From Saprospiraceae bacterium (lineage in GTDB: Bacteria > Bacteroidota > Bacteroidia > Chitinophagales > Saprospiraceae): a DNA stretch of 64,000 nt. Position numbers and translations under genes: made by a program. Within the stretch, counting starts at the first letter, position 1. Every line of letters starts with the position of its first letter. The notes under the pieces are model-generated. The model saw only the letters and a list, made by a program, of their open reading frames with translations, was not told the origin of the DNA and ran no database searches. Location: contig JADJWN010000002.1 of NCBI GenBank assembly GCA_016716335.1, positions 62,001 to 126,000 on the forward strand. The letters are read 5' to 3'. This document shows positions 55,395 to 62,806 of the stretch, piece by piece.

Positions 55395-55412
55395 ACCTGA
55401 TGGATATCAGGT
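55395..55412. terminator. Hairpin between DUF5606 and the his operon
   Basis: ACCTGAT (55395-55401) and ATCAGGT (55406-55412) form a 7-bp stem with loop GGAT. The T-run is weak, so termination is uncertain. It lies between convergent units. Confidence 0.4.
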
Positions 55413-55493
55413 TTCAGTTTCTGCATGATAAAGTTTTCATAGGTTAATACAGTATATTGGTAATAACGATACTCGTTTGAGGTATCAGGTCAT

Positions 55494-56105
55494 TCAGCTG
55501 TTTCTCTGCTCCAGCACGCTGACTACATCCCGGAGTCTGAGATCATGAGATTGCAATAAAATAAGGAAGTGGAACAATAGGTCTGCAGCTTCGTTTTTCA
55601 AAGCGTCTGTATTGCCGGCGATGGATTCAATGATTAGTTCGACAGCTTCTTCTCCTACTTTTTGTGCAATTTTATTCTTCCCTTTTGCAAAAAGTGATGC
55701 CACGTAGGAATTGGAAGGGTTTGCAGATAGTTTTCGCTCTTCGATGATTTGTTCCAGTTTGTCAATAAATGACAGGGCATGATCCTCGTTAGTTTCTCCC
55801 CAGCAGGTATCAGCACCGGTGTGGCAAACAGGACCTGAGGGTAGCACTTTTGCCAGGATTGTATCGTTGTCACAATCTGATTGCAGTGACACTAATTTCA
55901 GATAATTTCCGCTTTCTTCGCCTTTGGTCCAGATTCTGTTTTTTGAACGGCTGTAAAACGTCAGCAATCCTTTTTGTACTGTCAATTCCACAGCTTCCCT
56001 ATTGGCAAAGCCCAGCATCAGTACCTTTCCGGTGTTGGCATCCTGAGCGATTACAGGAATCAGACCATCTGATTTTTCAAAATCGATTTTATTGATATCA
56101 ACCAT
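55494..56105 (-). CDS. hisIE: Phosphoribosyl-AMP cyclohydrolase / phosphoribosyl-ATP pyrophosphatase
   Basis: A bifunctional enzyme for steps 2 and 3 of histidine synthesis, 203 aa. The N-terminal HisI domain has YSRSKNRIWTKGEESGNYL and the metal-binding SDCDNDTILAKV with CHTGADTCWG. The C-terminal HisE domain (about 105-203) has FAKGKNKIAQKVGEEAVELI and EAADLLFHFLILL. It is the last gene of the minus-strand his operon, 26 bases after hisF. Confidence 0.97.
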   Translation of the reverse strand: MVDINKIDFEKSDGLIPVIAQDANTGKVLMLGFANREAVELTVQKGLLTFYSRSKNRIWTKGEESGNYLKLVSLQSDCDNDTILAKVLPSGPVCHTGADTCWGETNEDHALSFIDKLEQIIEERKLSANPSNSYVASLFAKGKNKIAQKVGEEAVELIIESIAGNTDALKNEAADLLFHFLILLQSHDLRLRDVVSVLEQRNS

Positions 56106-56131
56106 AGTTAATTTTTTCGGTAAATTATAGT

Positions 56132-56890
56132 TCAGAGTTTTCTGACCGGCACCTTGTGGGAATCCAGGATATTTTTCAGATCTTGAATTTCTATCTCTCT
56201 GTAATGAAAAATACTTGCAGCCAATGCCGCACTTACCCCCGTTTGTTCAAATAATTCAACAAAATGCGCTGTATTTCCTGCACCCCCTGAAGCAATGACC
56301 GGGATTTCCAACTGTTGATTTAACGCATGTAAAGCCTGTAAAGCAAATCCTTTTTTGGTGCCGTCATGATCCATGGAAGTAAATAATATCTCACCCGCTC
56401 CCCTTTCCTGTGATTCTTTTGCCCAGGCAAAAAGTACGGTATCTGTGGGTCTTGTGCCGCCATGTGTATGAACAAACCACGTATTTCCCGACTGTCTGGC
56501 ATCAATGGCAACTACAAGGCATTGGCTGCCAAAACGGTCTGCAATGCGGTTGATAAGGTCCGGATTTCTCAGGGCTGCTGAATTGATACATACTTTATCG
56601 GCTCCATGCTGAAGCAATTCATACACAAAATTTTCATCTGAGATACCGCCTCCTACCGTAAAAGGAATTCTTACGGTTTTGGCTACTCTTTTTACAAGTT
56701 CCGTGAGCGTATTGCGATTTTCCAGTGTTGCGCTGATGTCCAGAAAAACAAGCTCATCGGCTCCTTCATGGTCATATCTTTCTGCCAGTTCCACCGGATC
56801 ACCTGCATCCCGGAGATTGACGAAGTTGGTGCCTTTTACAGTACGTCCTTCCTTTATGTCAAGACAGGGTATGATTCTTTTTTTAAGCAT
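56132..56890 (-). CDS. hisF: Imidazole glycerol phosphate synthase subunit HisF
   Basis: The cyclase half of IGP synthase. It uses ammonia from HisH to make IGP and AICAR, and has a (beta-alpha)8 barrel of 252 aa. The catalytic Asp 11 lies in IIPCLDIKEGR and the second in VVAIDARQSG. TVGGGISDE and IASGGAGN are phosphate-binding loops. ATG 56890 is chosen because it puts Asp at the canonical position 11 and lies 1 base after the hisA stop. An upstream in-frame start would overlap hisA. Confidence 0.97.
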   Translation of the reverse strand: MLKKRIIPCLDIKEGRTVKGTNFVNLRDAGDPVELAERYDHEGADELVFLDISATLENRNTLTELVKRVAKTVRIPFTVGGGISDENFVYELLQHGADKVCINSAALRNPDLINRIADRFGSQCLVVAIDARQSGNTWFVHTHGGTRPTDTVLFAWAKESQERGAGEILFTSMDHDGTKKGFALQALHALNQQLEIPVIASGGAGNTAHFVELFEQTGVSAALAASIFHYREIEIQDLKNILDSHKVPVRKL

Positions 56891-56891
56891 C

Positions 56892-57611
56892 TTATGACTT
56901 TTTAAACAAATCTTCAGGCAAAATCCTGCCTTCATAAATGGCCTTTCCCACTATGACAGATTCCATACCTATCATTTGTAATTTTCTGATTTCATCCAGT
57001 GAGCTTACACCTCCTGAAGCAATCAAAGATATATCGGGAAATTTCCGGAGAATGCTGCGGTATAAATCAGCGGCACTCCCACCCAGCATTCCGTCTTTTG
57101 ATATATCCGTGCACAAAAAAATACGGGCTCCTGCCTCCATAAAATCATATAAAAAGTCCATTACACTTATTTTGGAAACGGATTGCCAGCCATGCGTAGC
57201 TATGTATCCATTCAACACATCGGCGCCTATCACTATTTTTTCACAGCCATACAGTTTTATCCAGTTTTTTACCAGATCTGCCTGAGTAACAGCTACACTC
57301 CCCAGGATCACCCGATACGCACCTTTTTCAAGCATTTGTATCAGATCCGCTTCTGTGCGGATGCCGCCACCTGCCTGAACTTTTAATCCTGATTGATTTA
57401 TCAATTGACCTATCAGGGGTCGATTATTTATAGCAGGAATTTTGGCAGCATCCAGATCTACTACATGCAGAAATTCAGCTCCTGCAACCCTGAATTTGTG
57501 CGCAATTTCAACAGGGTTTTCATCATAAACCTTTGCGGTATCATAATTTCCTTTGGTAAGCCGCACACATGATCCATTGAGTATGTCAATCGCAGGGAAT
57601 ATTTTCATCAT
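56892..57611 (-). CDS. hisA: ProFAR isomerase
   Basis: It isomerises ProFAR to PRFAR (step 4) and has a (beta-alpha)8 barrel of 239 aa. The catalytic Asp 9 lies in FPAIDIL and the second in VIGADVLNG. VQAGGGIRTEADL and IASGGVSSLDE are phosphate loops. The first two codons are both ATG, and the upstream one overlaps the hisH stop by 4 bases, indicating coupling. Confidence 0.97.
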   Translation of the reverse strand: MMKIFPAIDILNGSCVRLTKGNYDTAKVYDENPVEIAHKFRVAGAEFLHVVDLDAAKIPAINNRPLIGQLINQSGLKVQAGGGIRTEADLIQMLEKGAYRVILGSVAVTQADLVKNWIKLYGCEKIVIGADVLNGYIATHGWQSVSKISVMDFLYDFMEAGARIFLCTDISKDGMLGGSAADLYRSILRKFPDISLIASGGVSSLDEIRKLQMIGMESVIVGKAIYEGRILPEDLFKKS

Positions 57612-58198
57612 CGGATTTTTAAAAAGTTTGACAATATTTGCTGACCTGCAATACCTGATTTTTCAGGATGAAACTGTACTCCAAAAAAATTATCCTTTGC
57701 TACCGCTGCACTGAAAGGGGTAATATAGCTGCAGGATGCAAGGGTATAATTGCCGGTCGGGGCATAGTAGCTGTGGACAAAATAATATTCCTGACTCTGT
57801 TCATAATTTCCAAACAATGGATTTTGAACTACAGCCTGAACATCATTCCAGCCCATGTGGGGCACTTTTTCACTGTTTTCTGCTCTGAACCGCAGTACTT
57901 TTCCCGGCAACAAACCAAGACATTCCGTATCCCCTTCTTCTGAGCTTTCGAACATCAGTTGCATACCGAGGCAAATACCAAGAAAAGCTTTTTTGTAATT
58001 TTTCAAAACATGAATCAGTTTTTTGGATTCCAGCTTCTCCATAGCATCTGCTGCATGTCCAACACCCGGCAGTATGAGACGGTCAGCAGACATTATTAGC
58101 TCCACCTCAGAAGTAATAATGTGGGCTGCGTTGAGTCTTTCCAGTGCATTTGCAACGGATCGGGTATTGCCTGCGTCATAGTCCACTATTGCGGTCAT
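57608..58198 (-). CDS. hisH: Imidazole glycerol phosphate synthase subunit HisH
   Basis: The glutaminase half of IGP synthase, 196 aa, class I amidotransferase. The triad is Cys 76 (FLGICLGMQ), His 177 and Glu 179 (QFHPEKSG). The N-terminal DYDAGNTRSV and LPGVGHAADAM are typical. It sits next to hisA and hisF in the operon, as usual. Confidence 0.97.
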   Translation of the reverse strand: MTAIVDYDAGNTRSVANALERLNAAHIITSEVELIMSADRLILPGVGHAADAMEKLESKKLIHVLKNYKKAFLGICLGMQLMFESSEEGDTECLGLLPGKVLRFRAENSEKVPHMGWNDVQAVVQNPLFGNYEQSQEYYFVHSYYAPTGNYTLASCSYITPFSAAVAKDNFFGVQFHPEKSGIAGQQILSNFLKIR

Positions 58199-58219
58199 AT
58201 CTGTTGATTTTATATGGTA

Positions 58220-59329
58220 TTAAATAGACCCTTTGGATGACGGGATTTCTGAATTTTCATTCTGAATGGATTTTGCCTGCTGAATACATCTGGCAAATGC
58301 CTTAAATACCCCTTCGATGACATGATGCTCGTTGGTACCTTTGGCAGCGATATGCATATTGCACCGGGCATAGTCAGAAAATGATTTGAAAAAATGGTGA
58401 AACATTTCCGTTGGTACATCCCCGATTTTTTCCCTTCGGAAATCCACATCCCAAACCAGATAAGGCCGTCCGCCAAAATCCAGCAATACAGTAGCTGAAG
58501 CTTCGTCCATCGGCAGACTGAATCCGTACCTTTTGATACCAGCTTTCTTTCCCAATGCATTGTGGAATAATTCCCCCAAAACTATGGCTGTATCTTCTAT
58601 GGTATGATGTTCGTCCACTTCCAGATCTCCCTTTGCATCAATGAACAGATCTACAGACCCGTGAACGGCCCATTGTGACAGCATATGGTCAAAAAAAGAA
58701 AGCCCGGTATGGATATCATAGACACCAGTACCATCCAGGTTGAGCGATGCCTGAATTCTGGTCTCAGAAGTGCTCCTTTGAGCTTTGGCTTTGCGGTCTG
58801 TTTTGAATAAGTACTGCCGGATATCTTTCCAGTTTTGAGCCATAAAGTCGGGTTTGGGCATATCGGATGGATAGGGGTGAAGCGGGCTTTTCAACAGGAT
58901 AGATCGGGCTTTCAGATTCCAGGCCAGCTGTACATCTGTGTATCTGTCTCCTATTACAAAAGAATTTTCGAGGTCATAGCTGCCCGAAATATATTTATGC
59001 AGCATGGCAGTGCCGGGTTTGCGATAAGGACTGTTTTCATGCGGAAAACTCCGGTCAATACATATCTGATCAAAGACTATCCCTTCACCCTGTAAGGTGC
59101 GGATAATAAGTTCCTGCACTGGCCAGAATGTATTCTCGGGAAAGCTGTCGGTACCCAGACCATCCTGATTGGTCACCATTACAAGTGTAAAATTGAGTTT
59201 TCGGGCGATCTCTCCCAGACAGGATATAACTCCGGGCAGGAATTCAAGTTTTTCAATGGCATCTATCTGAAAATCTTCGGGCTCTCTGATGATGACTCCA
59301 TCCCGGTCTATAAATAAAACTTTCTGCAT
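58220..59329 (-). CDS. hisB: Bifunctional histidinol-phosphatase / imidazoleglycerol-phosphate dehydratase
   Basis: It performs steps 6 and 8 of the pathway, 369 aa. The N-terminal HAD phosphatase (1-165) has FIDRDGVII (nucleophile Asp), VTNQDG and FVIGDRYTDVQLA. The zinc-ligand Cys/His cluster of E. coli HisB is only partly kept here (ICIDRSFPHENSPYRKP), so that site is probably lost or altered. The C-terminal dehydratase (about 180-369) has FFDHMLSQWA, DEHHTIEDTAIVLGE and NEHHVIEGVFKAFA, the His/Glu clusters that bind two Mn2+. Confidence 0.96.
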   Translation of the reverse strand: MQKVLFIDRDGVIIREPEDFQIDAIEKLEFLPGVISCLGEIARKLNFTLVMVTNQDGLGTDSFPENTFWPVQELIIRTLQGEGIVFDQICIDRSFPHENSPYRKPGTAMLHKYISGSYDLENSFVIGDRYTDVQLAWNLKARSILLKSPLHPYPSDMPKPDFMAQNWKDIRQYLFKTDRKAKAQRSTSETRIQASLNLDGTGVYDIHTGLSFFDHMLSQWAVHGSVDLFIDAKGDLEVDEHHTIEDTAIVLGELFHNALGKKAGIKRYGFSLPMDEASATVLLDFGGRPYLVWDVDFRREKIGDVPTEMFHHFFKSFSDYARCNMHIAAKGTNEHHVIEGVFKAFARCIQQAKSIQNENSEIPSSKGSI

Positions 59330-59332
59330 AAT

Positions 59333-60409
59333 TTATTCAGATTTACTGATGGGTAATGGTTCTTTTGTCTTTGAATAAACATAAAACGCATCCAGAAGCT
59401 GTTCATTTTCCTGCGAATTTCCAATGGTAATACGCAGACAATTGCTGCAGCCGTATGCCTTATTTCTGTTACGTACCACTATGTTTTTTCCGAGAAGAAA
59501 TTGATACATTTGGTCTGCATCATCCACCTTGACCAGAAGAAAATTGGCATCTGATGGATAAACTTCCAGGACACTGTCGAATGCTTTCAAACGTACTTCA
59601 AGCATTTTTCTGTGTTCCTTTATTTTTCTGATTTCATCCCTGTTTTTTGCTCTGTTTTTAATCAGTTCCATAGCCAATGTCTGGGTTGCTGAATTGATAT
59701 TGTAAGGGGGTTTTACTTTGTTTAGCAGCCGGATGATGTCCGTGGATGTGAATGCCATCCCCAGTCTAAGAGCCGCTGCACCCATAGCCTTGGAGAGTGT
59801 CTGCATGACTACCAGATTCTGATAGTGATGTATAAAATTCATCATGCTGCCTTTTTCGGAAAAGTCTGAATACGCTTCATCCACCACAATGATTCCCCGG
59901 AATTTTTCACATACTTTCGTGATTTTATCGATTTCAAAAGCATTACCCGAAGGGTTGTTGGGTGAGCAGATAAAAAGAATTTTGATGTTATTGTCAGATG
60001 CTTTTTCCAATAATTCTTCCGTGTCAAACTCAAAGTTTTTATCCAGATTGAAATTCACCAGTTGCACATGATTGATATCCGCACTTACCTTGTACATCCC
60101 GTAGCTGGGATTCAGACTCATGATTTTATCTTTACCGGGATAGCAGAATATCCTGATCAACAGGTCAATGATTTCATCCGAGCCATTGCCTAAAAATATA
60201 TGCTCTGCATCGATGTTTTTCCATTCCGAAATGGTGGATTTCAATTTTTTCTGATAAGGATCCGGGTAGCGGTTGTAGCCGGATTCAAAGGGATTTTCGT
60301 TGGCATCCAGAAAGATATGATGCCTGTCACCCGAGTATTCATCCCGGGCAGAGCGATAGGGTTCGAGCAGCAGTATATTTTCCCTTACCAGCTGATGTAT
60401 GTCTCTCAT
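59333..60409 (-). CDS. hisC: Histidinol-phosphate aminotransferase
   Basis: A PLP enzyme (fold type I) converting imidazole-acetol phosphate to histidinol phosphate (step 7), 358 aa. Motifs are LDANENPF, YPDPYQKKLK, GNGSDEIIDLL, CSPNNPSG, VVDEAYSDF and the Schiff-base Lys 207 in QTLSKAMGAAALRLG. It lies 3 bases upstream of hisB in transcript order and directly abuts hisD. Confidence 0.97.
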   Translation of the reverse strand: MRDIHQLVRENILLLEPYRSARDEYSGDRHHIFLDANENPFESGYNRYPDPYQKKLKSTISEWKNIDAEHIFLGNGSDEIIDLLIRIFCYPGKDKIMSLNPSYGMYKVSADINHVQLVNFNLDKNFEFDTEELLEKASDNNIKILFICSPNNPSGNAFEIDKITKVCEKFRGIIVVDEAYSDFSEKGSMMNFIHHYQNLVVMQTLSKAMGAAALRLGMAFTSTDIIRLLNKVKPPYNINSATQTLAMELIKNRAKNRDEIRKIKEHRKMLEVRLKAFDSVLEVYPSDANFLLVKVDDADQMYQFLLGKNIVVRNRNKAYGCSNCLRITIGNSQENEQLLDAFYVYSKTKEPLPISKSE

Positions 60410-61702
60410 TTATTTATTTTTTATGGTTTCCAATCTGATGCTCACTGCCCTTGCATGTCCGGCCAGATGTTCGGATTCTGCCATAGTGATTATGGTATCT
60501 GCAAGGTTTTGGATTCCCTGGGGACTGATGGTCTGGAAGGTGATTTTTTTGAAAAATGCATCTGTATTCACTCCACTGTATGACTTGGCCCAGCCATTGG
60601 TGGGCAGGGTATGATTGGTGCCTGATGCATAATCTCCTGCACTTTCAGGACAATAATTTCCCAAAAAAACCGAACCTGCATTTAAAATCAAAGACTCATA
60701 AATTCCGGCATTATCGGATGCTATAATGAGATGCTCCGGGGCATACTGATTGATAAATTGAAAAGCTTTTTCTCTATCATCAAAAATAAGAGCTTTACTG
60801 TGCTGTAAAGACTTCTGAATGATATCAAATCTGGGTAGCCGTACACTTTGCGCTGCCAGCTCTTCATTTACACGATGCACAAAGTCAACAGAATCTGCCA
60901 CCAATATCACCTGACTATCCGGCCCATGCTCTGCCTGTGCCAGGAGGTCGGCCGCCACAAATTCAGGTACCGCTGTTTCATCTGCATATACCAATACTTC
61001 GCTGGGACCTGCCGGCATATCTATAGCCACACCAAAATTTTGAGCATATTGTTTGGCATAGGTGACATATTGGTTGCCGGGTCCGAAAATTTTATCCACT
61101 TTAGGGATGGATTCTGTGCCAAAGGTCATGGCTGCAATTGCCTGCGCTCCCCCTACTGGAAAAATGCGGGCGATACCACAGAGATGAGCAGCATATAGTA
61201 TGGCGGGATGTATATGGCCTGATCTGTCGGGAGGGGTGCATAAAATAATTTCCCTGCATCCGGCTATTTTAGCAGGTACACCCAGCATGAGCACTGTTGA
61301 AAAAAGAGGAGCACTTCCTCCCGGGATGTACAGACCTACGCATTGAATGGGTACTGACTTCTGACGGCACTCAACGCCTTGCATAGTCCCGACTTTTATT
61401 TCCGGTTGGACCTGTGCTGCATGAAAGCTGTGGATATGCTCAAAAGCAACATCAATGGCATTTTTAAGGTCCTGAGTGATCCCCGGACTGACATTTGTAA
61501 ATTCAGAAAAATCAGCAGTAAACTGTTTCAATTTTACTTTATCAAATTGACATATGTAATCCAGAACAGCCTGATCGCCAGATGTACGCACATTTTGAAA
61601 TATTTCATCAATTACAGCATGAAGGTTGTGATACTGAATAACAGGCCTTTGGCAAAGTTTTTCGAAATCAGATGGCCGGGGATTATTAATTATGGGCAGC
61701 AT
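60410..61702 (-). CDS. hisD: Histidinol dehydrogenase
   Basis: It oxidises histidinol to histidine in two NAD+-dependent steps (steps 9 and 10), 430 aa. Motifs are YIPGGSAPLFSTVLML, PVGGAQAIAAMTFGTESIP, KIFGPGNQYVT, GPSEVLVYADE, the zinc-site LLAQAEHGPDSQ and GTNHTLPTNGWAKSYSG. It abuts hisC (stop and start adjacent) and follows hisG by 18 bases. Confidence 0.97.
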   Translation of the reverse strand: MLPIINNPRPSDFEKLCQRPVIQYHNLHAVIDEIFQNVRTSGDQAVLDYICQFDKVKLKQFTADFSEFTNVSPGITQDLKNAIDVAFEHIHSFHAAQVQPEIKVGTMQGVECRQKSVPIQCVGLYIPGGSAPLFSTVLMLGVPAKIAGCREIILCTPPDRSGHIHPAILYAAHLCGIARIFPVGGAQAIAAMTFGTESIPKVDKIFGPGNQYVTYAKQYAQNFGVAIDMPAGPSEVLVYADETAVPEFVAADLLAQAEHGPDSQVILVADSVDFVHRVNEELAAQSVRLPRFDIIQKSLQHSKALIFDDREKAFQFINQYAPEHLIIASDNAGIYESLILNAGSVFLGNYCPESAGDYASGTNHTLPTNGWAKSYSGVNTDAFFKKITFQTISPQGIQNLADTIITMAESEHLAGHARAVSIRLETIKNK

Positions 61703-61720
61703 TTGCAGGATATATTATTG

Positions 61721-62572
61721 TCAAATAACCATATTTTGGATGGGAACTATCAGGATGCCCTGAGCTCCTATGCTTTTAAGTTTTTGAATGACATTCCAGA
61801 AATCATTTACATGGATCACCGAATGCATCGAACTCCAGTCTTTATCCAGAAGAGGAAGTACTGTGGGACTTTTTAACACCGGCAGTATCTTTCCTGCTTC
61901 TTCGATTTTGTGATTGGGGACGTTGAACAGGATGTACCTGTTATTGCGGGCATGAAGTACTGAGCTGATTCTGAACATCAGATTTTCGATCAATTCAGAC
62001 TTTTCGAGTAGTGAATTCTTGTTGGCGGCAAGACAGGCTTCGGATTTCAGGATGACTTCCTTTTCTGTCAGCCCGTTTTTGAATAAGGTGCTGCCGCTGC
62101 TTACGAGGTCGCATATGGCATCTGCCAAACCTATGTTTGGAGCTATCTCCACAGATCCGGAGATTTCATGAATTTCTGCCCTTACTCCTTTTTGTCTGAG
62201 ATATGAGCTTACGGTTTCAGGATAGGAGGTGGCAATTTTCTTTCCTTCCAGCGAGAATATATTTAGATAGGCTGCATTCCTGGGTACGGCAATCGAAAGC
62301 CTGCATCTGGAAAAACCCAGTGGCATGAGTTCACGGACATCCCGGGATTGTTCTGCCAGCAGATTTTGGCCTATGATGGCAAGGTCCACCACGCCGTCCT
62401 CGAGGTATCCGGGTATATCGCTGTTGCGCAGGAAATATACCTCCGCATCAAAACCCATAACTTCAGCCCTGAGCTGATCCAGTCCGTTATCTATATGCAG
62501 CCCGCAGGCATGCAGCAATTCGAGTGATTGCTCGTGCAGTCTTCCGGATTTTTGAATGGCTATTTTCAGCAT
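61721..62572 (-). CDS. hisG: ATP phosphoribosyltransferase, long form
   Basis: The first and committed step of histidine synthesis, condensing ATP with PRPP. At 283 aa it is the long form with a C-terminal regulatory domain (about 210-283) that binds histidine for feedback inhibition, so no HisZ is needed. Motifs are IAIQKSGRLHEQSLELL, LAIIGQNLL, SGSVEIAPNIGLADAICDLVSSGSTL (in parts) and LEKSELIENL. It is the first structural gene of the operon; a His-rich leader and attenuator lie upstream. Confidence 0.97.
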   Translation of the reverse strand: MLKIAIQKSGRLHEQSLELLHACGLHIDNGLDQLRAEVMGFDAEVYFLRNSDIPGYLEDGVVDLAIIGQNLLAEQSRDVRELMPLGFSRCRLSIAVPRNAAYLNIFSLEGKKIATSYPETVSSYLRQKGVRAEIHEISGSVEIAPNIGLADAICDLVSSGSTLFKNGLTEKEVILKSEACLAANKNSLLEKSELIENLMFRISSVLHARNNRYILFNVPNHKIEEAGKILPVLKSPTVLPLLDKDWSSMHSVIHVNDFWNVIQKLKSIGAQGILIVPIQNMVI

Positions 62573-62589
62573 ATTTTAAAAATTGTTAT

Positions 62590-62627
62590 AAAAAAAACGA
62601 CTGCCGCACAATCAAGTGGGCAGTCGT
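62590..62627 (-). terminator. Attenuator terminator of the his operon
   Basis: On the minus strand ACGACTGCC (62627-62619) pairs with GGCAGTCGT (62605-62597) around a 13-base loop and is followed by U8. It lies between the leader ORF and hisG. The loop holds CACTTGAT, complementary to ATCAAGTG in the leader ORF. Confidence 0.9.
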
Positions 62628-62665
62628 CGTAATATGTTTAAAAAACCTTCTGTTCAATACATCCG

Positions 62666-62722
62666 CTACTCACTTGATAAGTAAGAAACATGATGATGAT
62701 GAATATGAAGGAAAGTATTCAT
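62666..62722 (-). CDS. hisL: his operon leader peptide, 18 aa
   Basis: A short ORF, ATG at 62722 to TAG at 62668-62666, encoding MNTFLHIHHHHVSYLSSE. Five of codons 6-11 are His. This is the classical sensor of charged tRNA-His. When His-tRNA is scarce, a ribosome stalls on the His codons (62690-62707). The segment ATCAAGTG (62678-62671), just downstream, is then free to pair with CACTTGAT in the terminator loop. When His is plentiful the ribosome reaches the stop, covers that segment, and the terminator forms. The peptide itself probably has no other role. It follows the -7 promoter element by about 15 bases. Confidence 0.88.
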   Translation of the reverse strand: MNTFLHIHHHHVSYLSSE

Positions 62723-62736
62723 AGACTAATTTGCTG

Positions 62737-62744
62737 CAAATCTA
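62737..62744 (-). promoter_or_regulatory. Putative -7 element of the his operon
   Basis: TAGATTTG on the minus strand, just upstream of the leader ORF. Transcription would begin about 8 bases before its ATG. The -33 element is weak. Confidence 0.55.
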
Positions 62745-62806
62745 AAATGGATAATCCGGAAGTACGATAAGGATTTGGAATTTTTTTTTAAAAAAAATCT
62801 TGCAGG

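Noticed and set aside
62690..62701. GATGATGATGAT-type microsatellite
   Set aside because: It is the complement of the His codons of the leader peptide and is explained by the attenuator.
62524..62724. 66-codon plus-strand ORF across the his leader
   Set aside because: It is antisense to the attenuator and hisG start. The leader peptide and terminator on the minus strand explain the region better.
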